A stretch of 57,581 nucleotides of DNA from an uncultured Opitutaceae bacterium (GTDB taxonomy: Bacteria; Verrucomicrobiota; Verrucomicrobiia; Opitutales; Opitutaceae): positions 1-57,581 of the forward strand of contig CALAOT010000046.1 of NCBI GenBank assembly GCA_937889545.1, given 5' to 3'. Position numbers and translations under genes: made by a program. Positions 1 through 9,691 of the stretch are shown here, piece after piece. Below the pieces are notes generated by a model. The model worked only from the letters and a program-made list of their open reading frames with translations. It searched no databases and was not told the DNA's origin. Position 1 is the first letter of the stretch. Every line of letters starts with the position of its first letter.

Positions 1-804
1 CTGATCATGGCGAACATCGGCACGACCATCACGCCCTGGCAGATCTTCTTCCAGCAATCCGCCGTCGTGGACAAGGAGATGGACGTCAAGGACATCAATT
101 ACGGGAAGTTTGACACCTTCTTCGGCTCGTTCACGACCTGCCTGGTGGCGGCGTTCATCATCATCGCCACTGCCGCCGTCTTCCACTTCAACCCGGCCAA
201 TCCCAGCCCCGCCAAGCTGGCGGCGGACACTGCGGCAAATCTCACCACCGCCGGCCCTTGGTCGAACATCGATCCCTCGTTCCACAGTTGGCAGGACGTC
301 GATTCTGCGGCCAAGACCGCTGCCGCAATGCCTGCGGTCATGCCCTCCGGTTCGCACCTGGGCCAGTGGGCCAGGCTGCTCTTCGCCATCGGCCTGTTCG
401 ACGCCGGGCTGCTCGGCGCGCTGTGCATCTCCCTGACGACAAGCTGGGCGATGGGGGAGGTCTTCGGCTGGGCGCATTCACTCAACCGCAACGTCCGGGA
501 GGCACCGTGGTTCTACGTCGCCTACGCCCTGATGCTGATGTCGGCGGGTGTCGTCTCGCTCGTTGCCAGCATCGATTTGCAGAACATCATCACCATCTTT
601 GTGCAGGTGGTCGCGGTGACGCTGCTGCCGGCCGCGCTGGTGTTCCTGATCCTGCTGCTCAACGACAAGCCGCTCATGGGCGATTACGTCAACACCCGCT
701 GGCAGAACATCGCCAACTGGAGCATCGCGGCCTTCGTGATCGTCATCTCGACCGCGTACGGCACGTCCGTCTTGTTCCCCGAATGGTTCGGCATGGGCAA
801 TTAG
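1..804 (+). CDS. NRAMP-family divalent metal transporter, 3' part
   Basis: This is the C-terminal part of a divalent metal (Mn2+/Fe2+) transporter of the inner membrane. The frame is open to base 1, so the gene begins outside the window and the Met at base 7 is internal. The first visible residues (ANIGTTITPWQIFFQQSAVV) match the conserved NRAMP segment around its TM6/TM7 region. At least five further hydrophobic helices follow, and the loop DKPLMGDYVNTRWQNIANW before the last helix is typical of the family's C-terminal end. The next gene, an MgtE-N/CBS protein, starts about 20 bases later and is probably co-transcribed. The metal specificity cannot be read because the DPGN motif of TM1 lies outside the window. 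Confidence 0.9.
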   Translation: MIMANIGTTITPWQIFFQQSAVVDKEMDVKDINYGKFDTFFGSFTTCLVAAFIIIATAAVFHFNPANPSPAKLAADTAANLTTAGPWSNIDPSFHSWQDVDSAAKTAAAMPAVMPSGSHLGQWARLLFAIGLFDAGLLGALCISLTTSWAMGEVFGWAHSLNRNVREAPWFYVAYALMLMSAGVVSLVASIDLQNIITIFVQVVAVTLLPAALVFLILLLNDKPLMGDYVNTRWQNIANWSIAAFVIVISTAYGTSVLFPEWFGMGN

Positions 805-823
805 CAATTCTGTGGAAACCGCC

Positions 824-2110
824 ATGAGCAATCCTCCTAGCAACGTCACCTCCAAGCCGGCCGGATTTGAAGCGTTTCAACTCCTGTACTTCTCCAAGCT
901 GCTCGGCCGCCGGATTCGTCTCGACAAGACCAACCGGAAAAACGGCCGGCTGACCGACCTGGTCTTCCGGCTTTCCGAGCCCTATCCCGAGGCCGTCGGG
1001 ATCCTGATCGAGCACGGCAAGGGCCATCCCAGCGAACTGATACCGTGGGCGAAGGTGGCGCGGATTGAGGACGAGGCCATCTTCATCACGCCGTACGAAA
1101 CCGGCGGGCCGTATCCGCGGTTCATTGACCAGAAAGGCTGGATCCTGCTCAACGAGCACCTGATGGGCCAGACGATCCTCGATACAAACGGCCGTCGCAC
1201 CGAGGTGGTCAATGACGTCCATCTGCTTTTCTCCAAGGGCCGGATGATCCTGGTTCACGTGGACATCTCCTTCAACGGCTTCCTCCGCAAATGGGGCTTG
1301 GAGGGCCTTACAAAGGCCAAGGATCAGCTGATCTCGTGGCGCTACGTCCAGCCGCTCTCGGTGGAGGACCACACCAAGGACATCGTGACGCTCTCGGTGG
1401 CCCGCGAGCAGGCGACGGAGCTGCCCAGCGAAGACCTGGCCGACGCGCTCGAAGTCCTTTCCGGCGACGAGCAGCAGGCGATGTTTTCCGCGCTCGACCC
1501 GGACAAGGCCGCCGCGGTGCTCGTCGATGCCGAGCCCCGCGCCAAACGGCAGCTCATCGCCTTCCTGTCGGAGGAAAAAGCGCGCCAGGTGCTGGCCAAG
1601 ATGTCCGTGCTGCAGATCGCGGACTTCTTCTCCAACCTTCCCCACGCCAGGGCCAGCGAGCTGATGAGGCTGGTGCCGCCGGCCCGGGCAGCGCGTGCCG
1701 AGGCTATCATGTCCAACGCCGACGTGCCGGCCGCGACATTTATGAGCGAGAAATTTTTCGCGTTCACACCGGAGACGAAGGCGGGCGACGCCTTGCATTC
1801 GCTGCGCGATTCCGCCGCGAGCAACCGGTACATCTCCTATCTCTACGTCGTGGCGGGCGAGGAGAGGAACCTGCAGGGCGTGGTGGGCCTGCGTGAGCTG
1901 GTGGTCGCCCCGGAGAATGCCAGCCTTGGTGAGCTGATGGTTTCGCCCGTCGTCACGGCGGATCACGATTGCCTGCGCGAGGATCTGGTGGAGCTGTTCG
2001 CCAAGTATCAATTCCGCATGCTGCCGGTCGTGGACGCGCACGACCGCCTGCTCGGCGTGGTGCGCTATAAGGACATCATGCAGGGCTCCAAGCTCGGGTC
2101 CGCCAACTGA
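824..2110 (+). CDS. MgtE N-terminal domain and CBS-pair protein without a membrane domain
   Basis: This 428-aa soluble protein begins with a PRC-barrel-like segment (about residues 10-130). An MgtE intracellular N-domain follows (about 185-290, with LPSEDLADALEVLSGDEQQA), then a CBS pair (about 300-425). It has no transmembrane domain, so it is not itself an Mg2+ channel. The family is commonly encoded beside NRAMP transporters, as here, and is presumed to be a cytoplasmic metal or nucleotide sensor for them. A GTG at 812 is also in frame. The ATG at 824 was chosen because GGAAA sits six bases before it. The regulatory role is inference from domains and context. Confidence 0.85.
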   Translation: MSNPPSNVTSKPAGFEAFQLLYFSKLLGRRIRLDKTNRKNGRLTDLVFRLSEPYPEAVGILIEHGKGHPSELIPWAKVARIEDEAIFITPYETGGPYPRFIDQKGWILLNEHLMGQTILDTNGRRTEVVNDVHLLFSKGRMILVHVDISFNGFLRKWGLEGLTKAKDQLISWRYVQPLSVEDHTKDIVTLSVAREQATELPSEDLADALEVLSGDEQQAMFSALDPDKAAAVLVDAEPRAKRQLIAFLSEEKARQVLAKMSVLQIADFFSNLPHARASELMRLVPPARAARAEAIMSNADVPAATFMSEKFFAFTPETKAGDALHSLRDSAASNRYISYLYVVAGEERNLQGVVGLRELVVAPENASLGELMVSPVVTADHDCLREDLVELFAKYQFRMLPVVDAHDRLLGVVRYKDIMQGSKLGSAN

Positions 2111-2119
2111 AACTGAGCC

Positions 2120-2302
2120 ATGCCTCGCATCAAAACGACTCCGACCGTCCGGATCGCCCTGTGGGCGATCCGCATCTATCTGCTGGTTCTGCTGACGCTG
2201 ATCGGGTTGAAGTTCGTGCGGGTCTATACCCACGCACCGAAGCCGCCCGATTCGACCGCGCCCGCGCCAGCCGGCCAGGCGTCCGGTGGAGTCAAGCCGT
2301 GA
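2120..2302 (+). CDS. Small single-pass membrane protein
   Basis: This 60-aa protein has a basic N-terminus, one hydrophobic helix at about residues 12-33 and a Pro/Ala-rich tail. It begins 9 bases after the MgtE-N/CBS gene on the same strand, so it is likely the last gene of that operon. I do not recognise the family. Its size, position and plausible topology support it as real, but the evidence is modest. Confidence 0.5.
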   Translation: MPRIKTTPTVRIALWAIRIYLLVLLTLIGLKFVRVYTHAPKPPDSTAPAPAGQASGGVKP

Positions 2303-2443
2303 CAGGATCTGCCGGCGGTCGGGCCTATAGGCCGGAGCAGCCCTTCTGGCCGGCGTTCCGCAAGGAAAACCCGGCAACCGGCCGTTCCCATTCTTGGCGG
2401 ACGTTGATCCGTTCGCTGCCCTTCGCCACGCCGCGGCAGGGCG

Positions 2444-5011
2444 CTAGTAGATAACCCGGACCGTGCTGGGATGCGCGTTGTCCAGGGTGAAGTCGACATA
2501 GGCCGAATGCCCCACGGTCGCCATTCGTGGGGGCATGGCCTTCCCGTCGACCTCCAGGGAGACCGGCTCCCGGGCCCCGGGCGGCAACGGAACGTGGCAG
2601 AGGATCTGCTTCCCCCCGCCCGTGACGATGAGCCCGATCTCCCGCGAGTCCGGACGGTGCGTGAAATGGTAGGCGACGTAGCCCGCCGAGGCGGCATAGC
2701 GCACCGTCGCCCTTATCGAGCGAGCCTCGCCCAGGTCCCACCGAGGAGCCAGCACCGGGCGGGAGAGGGTCCCGCTCAGGGGGCCGTCCTTGACGCCGGC
2801 CAGGCCCTCGATCATCGCCGCCATCGCCGTCGCCGCCGCCCAGTTGTCAGGGCCGCCGAATGACACGGGGCTCGGTTCGACGTAATGGACCCGGTCCGAC
2901 AGCGTCAGCCCGACCAGCGCATAGATGCCGTCGTCCTCCGGGGCCTGCACGTGGACGGCGCGGACGATCTTCCCCGGGTCGGGATTGTCGATCGCGCACC
3001 AGGACAGGCCGACGTCTGCGCTCACCGGGCTCGGGCCATGCCAAGCGACGCCGGACCGCTCCGTCTTGAGCTCGGGAAACCACCAGTACGTCAGCTGCCT
3101 GTCCATGATCAGGTACTGGGTGTGGCGGGACCCGTCCCCATAGACGAAATCCACGCTGCCGCAGACCTTCTCGGAGCCGGGCTTCGTCGCCGTGTGCAGG
3201 AGATAGATGCACGCGGCCTTCCCATTCACCGGTATGTCGACCCCCGGCGGCAGCCCGGGGCGGCGGGAGACGGCAACCGCCGCCTTCCGCTGGTTCCTCG
3301 CCGGATCGGCCACCCGGAAAGCGATGCCCGCAAACTGCTGGTCGCCTGTCGGCAGCCCGCGGATGTCGTCTCCCTTCCTCGGCATGAGCATCCAGCGGGC
3401 GGCGCCGGGCCCTCCCTTGTCCTCGAGGTCCATGTTCGCGAGCGCCGAGAGGTCGACAGGCCGGTAATGCGGTGGAGGAGGCGCGGGGGGTATCGAGCCC
3501 GTGTAGCAGAACCAGATCTTGTCGCCATGCCTGTGCCCGAGATCCGTGAGCCGGTCCAGAATGTCGCGGGCGTATTCCTCCTGGCCGTATTCGAAGGCCC
3601 CGCGGGCGAGCTCGCCCGCCACGTGGCCGCCCACGCCTCCGTTCATGTACTGCCACGGCTGGTCATGCCTCGAGAAGCCCTTCTGAAACGGGGGGTAGAT
3701 GGAGTACCATTCCCCCGGCGAGCCGGGCGGCAGGCGGCTCCTGAGCCCGCGGTAGGTGCTGATGATCGCCTCGGCGTGGTCCTGGCCGATGCCGCGATTC
3801 AGGCAATAGGCGTTGCCCTGCGCGATCTGCGCATCCTCGTCGACGCCCAAGTCGCGCCGCACCGCCGGATCCTCCTCGACGAAGTGGGTGAAGAACCTCC
3901 CGTTCCAGGAGATCAGGTCGAGCCTCTGCCGGATGCCCGCGGCGCGCTCGCGGTACCGGGCGGCCTCCGCGGGCTCCCCTCCACGGTCCAGCATTTCGGC
4001 AAGCTCCTCGCAGGCGGCGGCGTAATACACGTTGTCGCCGAAAAAGACCCCGAATTTCGATTTCTCCGGATCCACCAGCATCGTGTTGGTGAGCCCGATG
4101 TCCGGCGTGTAGGCGTCGTCCACCTGGAAGTCCCAGGAATCGATCGTGTAGACCCGCTTCAGCAGCTGGAAGCGCCGGCTCCAGCGGGCCGGGTCTCCCT
4201 GGCAATAATCCAGCGCGCGCTCTGCCGACGCCAGGCACTGGCGCATCCAGGCGTCGTCGCCGCACGCCTTCCACGTCTGGTAGACCGTGCTGACGTAGAC
4301 GTACTCCGGGTGGTTCTCGGCCGGCTGCCGGACAAAGTACCGGTCGCCATACTTCCTCACGTAGCCGAAGGGGCCGTAGGCCGTCAGGTAGTAGTCCACG
4401 GCCTCGCCAGAGTTGATGTTGCTCCAGATCATGCCGTCCTCGCGCTGGGCGGCGCGCATCATGTCGACTAATTCGGTCCCGTATGGGCTGAAGTATCTCA
4501 TGCCCTTTGCCGTATGGTAGTTATCCAGGACCCAGTTGACGAAGTAGTGGTAGGTCCTGCCGTTCCAGGCCGTGCTCTCGACCCCGTCCGGGCTGTACGC
4601 GTTCATGCCCTTCCGGAACATGGCGAACATGTCGCGGTACTTGCCGCCGTCGTCGATCGACGTCTCAGCGTCCAGCGTGAAGCCAAGGCGACCGCACTCC
4701 TTTCCGGCCGCATCGCGGATCAGCACCTCATGGCGGCCCAGGGCCCCGCCAGCGCGGAAGCTGATCCGGCCGCCGGCAGGCGCGGAAAAATAGAGCCGGC
4801 CCGAGCCGTCCCTCACCTCCACGGTGCCGGCTCCCGTGTCGGCCAGCACCAGTTCCTCGAGCGGCTGCGCGCTCAGAACGGCTAGCGGCGACCCGCCGTC
4901 GTCGCCCCGCAGCAGCAGCGGAGACTGCCGATCGCCGTCAGCGACGCAGCTGGCTGCGGCCAGCCACCCCAGCAGGACGCCCAGAGGGGCCAGGGAGGGG
5001 CTCTTTCTCAC
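2444..5011 (-). CDS. Lipoprotein with a six-hairpin glycosidase-like fold
   Basis: This protein of about 855 aa starts with a lipoprotein signal peptide (cleavage near LAAASC), so it should be anchored in a membrane. The middle part (about residues 130-520) is rich in Trp/Tyr/Asp and contains WSNINSGEAVDYYL, YTIDSWDFQVDDAYTPD and WQYMNGGVGGHVAGEL. This pattern resembles (alpha/alpha)6-barrel glycosidases, so it probably acts on a poly- or oligosaccharide. The C-terminal part is beta-rich and may bind carbohydrate. The GTG at 5011 is preferred over the ATG at 5077 because it places the signal peptide at the N-terminus and has GAAGG just upstream. Substrate and GH family cannot be assigned from sequence alone. 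Confidence 0.75.
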   Translation of the reverse strand: MRKSPSLAPLGVLLGWLAAASCVADGDRQSPLLLRGDDGGSPLAVLSAQPLEELVLADTGAGTVEVRDGSGRLYFSAPAGGRISFRAGGALGRHEVLIRDAAGKECGRLGFTLDAETSIDDGGKYRDMFAMFRKGMNAYSPDGVESTAWNGRTYHYFVNWVLDNYHTAKGMRYFSPYGTELVDMMRAAQREDGMIWSNINSGEAVDYYLTAYGPFGYVRKYGDRYFVRQPAENHPEYVYVSTVYQTWKACGDDAWMRQCLASAERALDYCQGDPARWSRRFQLLKRVYTIDSWDFQVDDAYTPDIGLTNTMLVDPEKSKFGVFFGDNVYYAAACEELAEMLDRGGEPAEAARYRERAAGIRQRLDLISWNGRFFTHFVEEDPAVRRDLGVDEDAQIAQGNAYCLNRGIGQDHAEAIISTYRGLRSRLPPGSPGEWYSIYPPFQKGFSRHDQPWQYMNGGVGGHVAGELARGAFEYGQEEYARDILDRLTDLGHRHGDKIWFCYTGSIPPAPPPPHYRPVDLSALANMDLEDKGGPGAARWMLMPRKGDDIRGLPTGDQQFAGIAFRVADPARNQRKAAVAVSRRPGLPPGVDIPVNGKAACIYLLHTATKPGSEKVCGSVDFVYGDGSRHTQYLIMDRQLTYWWFPELKTERSGVAWHGPSPVSADVGLSWCAIDNPDPGKIVRAVHVQAPEDDGIYALVGLTLSDRVHYVEPSPVSFGGPDNWAAATAMAAMIEGLAGVKDGPLSGTLSRPVLAPRWDLGEARSIRATVRYAASAGYVAYHFTHRPDSREIGLIVTGGGKQILCHVPLPPGAREPVSLEVDGKAMPPRMATVGHSAYVDFTLDNAHPSTVRVIY

Positions 5012-5077
5012 GCCTTCAGGGCGGTCCCGGAGTGGGTGCCGATTCCAACAGGCGGCGGCGCCGTGGCCGGCTGTCAT

Positions 5078-5290
5078 TCAGCGGGGAGGCTGGCCGGTTT
5101 GATCGGTGTTCCCGCGGCACGTGCTCATCCCGAATGGCACGTATCCCGGGCAAAAGCGGACAATCGCAGTCAGCACCGGCAACAATCCGACGAGGCCCCA
5201 CCAGCTCCTGTAATAGTAGCCGGCGCCGAGAATCCCGACGCCAACGACGACGCGGACGACACGGTCAATGGATCCAATATTCGCTTTCAT
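5078..5290 (-). CDS. DUF2892 (YgaP-type) inner-membrane protein
   Basis: This 70-aa protein begins MKANIGSIDRVVRVVVG, has two hydrophobic segments and contains WWGLVGLLPVLTAIVRFCPGY. That is the typical layout of DUF2892, the membrane part of YgaP-like rhodaneses, here without a rhodanese domain. Its two Cys residues (FCP and STC) sit at the family's usual places. It lies just downstream of the RND pump gene on the same strand. A second DUF2892 protein lies at the other end of this operon, so both probably belong to the same efflux or sulfur/metal stress module. The function is unknown. Confidence 0.85.
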   Translation of the reverse strand: MKANIGSIDRVVRVVVGVGILGAGYYYRSWWGLVGLLPVLTAIVRFCPGYVPFGMSTCRGNTDQTGQPPR

Positions 5291-5344
5291 GGCATTTTAC
5301 TCCTGGGTTCATAGTCTGGGAGAATGGACGCCGCCACACGATTC

Positions 5345-8300
5345 TCACGTCGCGGCCGGCGCATGGCGCCGGGCGTGACTCATGTAATAGATGAGCGGCA
5401 CGGCGAGCGGGCTGATGACAAGCGAGGCGATCGCGCCGAATAGCAGCGAAATCGCGAGGCCCTGGAAGATGGGATCGGGGAGGATGACGAGCCCGCCCAC
5501 GACGACCGCCAGCGCCGTCAGCATCATCGGGCGGAAGCGGACCGCGCCCGATTCCATGCACGCGTCGCGCAGGGAGCGGCCGTGGCTCAGCCGCAACTCG
5601 ATGAAGTCGACGAGAATGATCGAGTTGCGCACGACGATGCCGGCGCCCGCCATGAATCCGATCATCGACGTGGCGGTGAAAAACGCGCCAAGGGCCGCGT
5701 GAGCCGGCAGGATGCCCACGAGCGAGAACGGTATCACCGTCATCACGATCAGCGGAGTCGTGTAGTTCCTGAACCAGCCGACCATGAGCATGTAGATCAG
5801 GATCAGGACAGCGCAGAAGGCCAGCCCGAGGTCGCGAAAAACCTCGATCGTCACCTGCCATTCGCCGTCCCATTTCATCGACGGCTCGCGGTTGTCCGAC
5901 GGCATGGAGGCGTTGTAGATCCTCACTCCGGGGTTCGCGCCGCCGTACTCGCGGCCGTCGAGCTGCGCGAGCGCCCGGTTCATCTGCAGGATGGCATAGA
6001 CGGGGCTCTCGACCGCCCCGGCCACGTCCCCGGTCACATAGGTCACGTTCTGAAGGTTCTTGTGGTAGATGCTGCGCTCGCTGCGCGTCGTCTCGGCTGT
6101 GACGAGCTCGCGTAGAGGGACAAGCGGCGCCTGCGGATTCATCGCTGAGCGGACGGACAGCTCCAGCAGGTCGCCGGGACGGGCGCGGACGGCGCGCGGC
6201 ACCTCAAGGACGACTTCCACCGGCTCGCGATCGTCCGGCGTGTGCAGGAGGGTCACCGGAAAACCCTGCGCCGCCATCTGCACGGTCCGGGTGATCTCGG
6301 CCTCCGTGACCCCCTGCAGCGCGGCCTTCGCCCTGTCGATGCGCAGGTTCGTCTCCGGCTGCTCCTCCTCCACGTACCAGTCGACGTCAACCACCCCCGG
6401 CGTGGCCCGGAATATCTCGCGCACCTTTGTCGCCAGCCTGAGCCGCGCCTCCTCGCTCGGGCCGTAGACCTCGGCGACGAGCGTCTGGAGCACCGGCGGT
6501 CCGGGGGGCACCTCGGCGACGGCGACCGCCGCCCCGTACCGGGCCGCGATAGCCGCGAGCCGCGGACGCACGCGCTTTGCGATCTCGTGGCTCTGGGCGC
6601 CGCGGCTGTCCTTCGGGAGCAGGTTGACCTGCAGGTCGCCGACGTTCGCGCCGCGGCGCAGGAAATAGTGGCGGACGAGCCCGTTGAAGTTGAACGGCGA
6701 GGCCGTCCCGGCGTACACCTGGTAGTCGCGGACCTCGGGCTCCGACCGGACGGCGGCCGCCATTTCCCGGGCGACCCGCGCCGTCTGCTCGAGCGTGCTG
6801 CCCTCGGGCATGTTCAGGATCACCTGGAACTCCGATTTGTTGTCGAACGGCAGCATCTTTAGCTTCACCGCGCCGATCCCGACGAGCCCCATCGCGCCCG
6901 CCATCGCGGCGGCGACCGCGAGAAGGAATGCCCACCGCCATTCGCTGCGATCGAGGAGGGGCCGCATCGCGCGCTGGTAGAGCCGGGTGAACCACGTGTC
7001 GGGCATCGTCTCGTCCGCGCCCCCGTCCCCGTCCCCGTCCTTCTCGGTCGCCGGCGGGTCGACGGATTCCGCCGCGTGCGCCGCGCCCTTCGCGTGCCCG
7101 CGAAGGATCTTGAGCGCCGCCCACGGCGAGACCACGAACGCCACCAGCAGCGAAAAAAGCATCGCGGCGCTCGAGCCCACGGGGATCGGCCGCATGTAGG
7201 GCCCCATCAGCCCGCTCACGAACGCCATCGGCAGCACCGCCGCGATCACGGCCAACGTCGCGAGAATCGTGGGATTGCCAACCTCGTCGACTGCCTCGAC
7301 ACCGATCTGCAGGAGCCTCTTGCTCCGGCAGCTCGGCAGCCCCATGTGCCGGACTATGTTTTCGACGACCACGATGGCGTCGTCCACGAGAATGCCGATC
7401 GAGAAGATGAGGGCGAACAGCGTGATCCGGTTGAGCGTGTACCCATAGAGGTAGAAGACGAACAGGGTCAGCCCGAGCGTGACCGGGATCGCCAGCAGCA
7501 CGACGAGCGACTCGCGCCAGCCGAGGAAGAGCAGGATGAGGACCGCCACGCCGAACACCGCGAGGCCCATGTGAAGCAGCAGCTCGTTGGATTTTTCGCT
7601 CGCCGTCGCGCCGTAGTCGCGGGTGACCGCGACGCCGATGTCGGCGGGGATCAGCGTGCCCTTGAGCGCGTCGACCTTCGCCAGCAGGGCGTTGACGACA
7701 TCGACCGCGTTTGCGCCCGGACGCTTGGCGATGCTGAGCGTCACCGCGGCCTCCTCGCCCGTGGCGCCCGGCCCGCCGCGCCCGTACAGCACATAGTCGG
7801 CCGGCTCGGCGGGGCCGTCCACGATCTGCGCGACGTCGCGCAGGTAGATCGGCCGGCCGCCATAGACCCCGACCACCGCCGCGCCGACATCATGCGCATC
7901 GCGGAAAAACTCGCCGGTCCGCAGCAGCGTCTCCCGGTTGGCAAACGATTGGGAGCCGGTTTGGGCCTGCGCGCTCGCCTGCTGGAGCATCGGCACGAGG
8001 CCTCCCGGGCTCAGGTTGCGCGAGGCAAGGCGCTGCGGGTCAAGCAGCACGCGTATCGCGCGGCTCTGGCCGCCGATGACCTTCGTCTCGGCTACCTGGG
8101 GAATCATCTTCACCGCGTCGTCGACCTGGGTCGCCAGCCGGCGCAGGGTCGCGTGGTCATAGCGCCGGCTGTGGAAGGTCAGGGCGAGGATCGGCACATC
8201 GTCGATCGTCCTCGGCTTGATCAGCGGCGGCGTCACCCCGGGCGGTATGCGGTCGAGGTTCGCCTGGAGCTTCTCGTTGAGCCGGACCAGCGCGGCCTCC

Positions 8301-8653
8301 GGATCGGTGCCGACCTTGAAGCGGACGATCGTCAGGTCGGCCCCGGGCCTCGCGGTCGAGTAGAGATACTCGACCCCGGGGATCTCCCAGAGGAGCTTCT
8401 CCATCGGTCGCGTGACGCGGTTCTCGATCTCGCGGGCGGTCGCGCCGGGCATCGCGACCATGACGTCGATCATCGGCACCTTGATCTGAGGCTCCTCCTC
8501 GCGCGGCAGCATCAGCACGGCGAAGATCCCGAGCAGCAGCGAAGCCACGACAATAATCGGCGTCAGCTTCGAGTCGATGAACAGCGACGCCATGCGGCCT
8601 GCGAAACCGTACCGCGCCGGCCCGGTGGGCGGAGACGGGGCCGTAGCCTTCAA
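5345..8653 (-). CDS. RND efflux transporter, inner-membrane permease
   Basis: This 1102-aa protein is a proton-driven RND pump of the AcrB type. It has an N-terminal helix followed by the porter domain with [20 protein letters not shown], then a membrane block at about residues 350-560. It has a second porter half and a second membrane block at about 920-1095. An unusual acidic, Asp/Gly-rich linker ([10 protein letters not shown]) lies near residues 545-555. The start is a TTG overlapping the TGA of the upstream adaptor gene by four bases (TTGA), which indicates translational coupling; an in-frame ATG at 8593 is the alternative. The order tolC, adaptor, pump is a complete tripartite system. 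The substrate is not evident. Confidence 0.93.
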   Translation of the reverse strand: MKATAPSPPTGPARYGFAGRMASLFIDSKLTPIIVVASLLLGIFAVLMLPREEEPQIKVPMIDVMVAMPGATAREIENRVTRPMEKLLWEIPGVEYLYSTARPGADLTIVRFKVGTDPEAALVRLNEKLQANLDRIPPGVTPPLIKPRTIDDVPILALTFHSRRYDHATLRRLATQVDDAVKMIPQVAETKVIGGQSRAIRVLLDPQRLASRNLSPGGLVPMLQQASAQAQTGSQSFANRETLLRTGEFFRDAHDVGAAVVGVYGGRPIYLRDVAQIVDGPAEPADYVLYGRGGPGATGEEAAVTLSIAKRPGANAVDVVNALLAKVDALKGTLIPADIGVAVTRDYGATASEKSNELLLHMGLAVFGVAVLILLFLGWRESLVVLLAIPVTLGLTLFVFYLYGYTLNRITLFALIFSIGILVDDAIVVVENIVRHMGLPSCRSKRLLQIGVEAVDEVGNPTILATLAVIAAVLPMAFVSGLMGPYMRPIPVGSSAAMLFSLLVAFVVSPWAALKILRGHAKGAAHAAESVDPPATEKDGDGDGGADETMPDTWFTRLYQRAMRPLLDRSEWRWAFLLAVAAAMAGAMGLVGIGAVKLKMLPFDNKSEFQVILNMPEGSTLEQTARVAREMAAAVRSEPEVRDYQVYAGTASPFNFNGLVRHYFLRRGANVGDLQVNLLPKDSRGAQSHEIAKRVRPRLAAIAARYGAAVAVAEVPPGPPVLQTLVAEVYGPSEEARLRLATKVREIFRATPGVVDVDWYVEEEQPETNLRIDRAKAALQGVTEAEITRTVQMAAQGFPVTLLHTPDDREPVEVVLEVPRAVRARPGDLLELSVRSAMNPQAPLVPLRELVTAETTRSERSIYHKNLQNVTYVTGDVAGAVESPVYAILQMNRALAQLDGREYGGANPGVRIYNASMPSDNREPSMKWDGEWQVTIEVFRDLGLAFCAVLILIYMLMVGWFRNYTTPLIVMTVIPFSLVGILPAHAALGAFFTATSMIGFMAGAGIVVRNSIILVDFIELRLSHGRSLRDACMESGAVRFRPMMLTALAVVVGGLVILPDPIFQGLAISLLFGAIASLVISPLAVPLIYYMSHARRHAPAAT

Positions 8654-9681
8654 GGCTGGATCTCCAGGGGCTGGCCTTCGCGCAGGCCGGTGGGCGGGGC
8701 CACCAGCACCCGCTCACCCTCGTCCAGGCCGGCCAGGATTTCGACGCGATTGCCCCTCCGGGCGCCGGTCTTCACGAGCCTGAGCACCGCGCGGTTGTCG
8801 TCCCCGGCGACAAAGATCCGCTCCATCTGGCCCACGGAGCCGACGGCCGACGCCGGAGCCAGCAGGGCCCGGGCCGGAGCGCCAGGCACCTGGATTCGCG
8901 CGAATTGCCCGGAGTGAACCGCCGCGTTTCCCGGCACGGCGACCTTAACCTCTACCGTGTGGGCGTCGGGATCGGCGGCCGACGAGAGCTCGCTGAGCGT
9001 GCCGGTAAATGAGGCCCCGAGCGCCGGTATTTCTACGGTGACATGCGTCCCGACGGCCAGCGCGGCGGCCAGCGAGTCGGGAACGCCGGCCTTTACCTCA
9101 AACCCGGTGAAGCCTTCGATTTCCAGCAGCGGCAGCCCGGGCGACGCGAGGTCGCCCGCGTTGGCGAATTTCCGGGCGATGACGCCGTCGAACGGCGCCC
9201 GGATTGTCGCATAGCCGAGCATGACTTCGGCCTCGCGCAGCATCGCCTGTGCGGCTGCGCAACGGTCCTCGAGGCCCTTCACCATGTCGGCGGTGCTGGC
9301 ACCCGCGGGGAGCAGCCCACGCTCGCGCTCGAGATCGCGGCGGGCCTCGTTGAACTGCGACTGCGCCTGGGCGACGCGGGCGTTGATCTCGCCGGCGGCG
9401 ATCACCACAAGCCGGTCGTCGCGATGCACGCGCTGCCCGAGCGTGACAGGCATCTCCTCAATCGCGCCCATGACTTTCGCGGCCAGCTGGGCGTGCTGCA
9501 CCGGCTGTACCGTGCCGGTGACCTCCTCCATCGCCGGGAGGTCCTCAAAGCGGACGATCACGACCTGGGCCCTCACCGGCGGCGGGGAGCCGGCGCCGGA
9601 GAGATCCGGCGCCTCGTGGCGGCCGCAGCCCGCAAGAGGCACCAGGGCCAGAGCTGTTATGAGAGAGGCAACCAATTTCAT
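8650..9681 (-). CDS. RND efflux periplasmic adaptor (MFP/HlyD family) lipoprotein
   Basis: This 343-aa membrane-fusion protein bridges the pump and the TolC channel. It has a lipoprotein signal (PLAGCG) and a split lipoyl/barrel-sandwich domain ([19 protein letters not shown] and [16 protein letters not shown]). A helical hairpin of about 60 residues lies between the halves, and a beta-barrel and membrane-proximal domain follow. The start at 9681 puts the signal peptide at the N-terminus; the frame is open for 44 more codons upstream without recognisable sequence. It lies 10 bases after the tolC gene and overlaps the pump gene by four bases, so the three are one operon. Confidence 0.92.
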   Translation of the reverse strand: MKLVASLITALALVPLAGCGRHEAPDLSGAGSPPPVRAQVVIVRFEDLPAMEEVTGTVQPVQHAQLAAKVMGAIEEMPVTLGQRVHRDDRLVVIAAGEINARVAQAQSQFNEARRDLERERGLLPAGASTADMVKGLEDRCAAAQAMLREAEVMLGYATIRAPFDGVIARKFANAGDLASPGLPLLEIEGFTGFEVKAGVPDSLAAALAVGTHVTVEIPALGASFTGTLSELSSAADPDAHTVEVKVAVPGNAAVHSGQFARIQVPGAPARALLAPASAVGSVGQMERIFVAGDDNRAVLRLVKTGARRGNRVEILAGLDEGERVLVAPPTGLREGQPLEIQP

Positions 9682-9691
9682 GGAGGACGGG

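Noticed and set aside
2885..4471. 528-codon plus-strand frame
   Set aside because: Antisense to the glycosidase-like gene, which has a signal peptide and family motifs; the plus frame has the Arg/Ala/Val bias of a shadow.
7076..8917. 613-codon plus-strand frame
   Set aside because: Shadow of the RND pump and adaptor genes; rich in Arg/His/Asp and without motifs.
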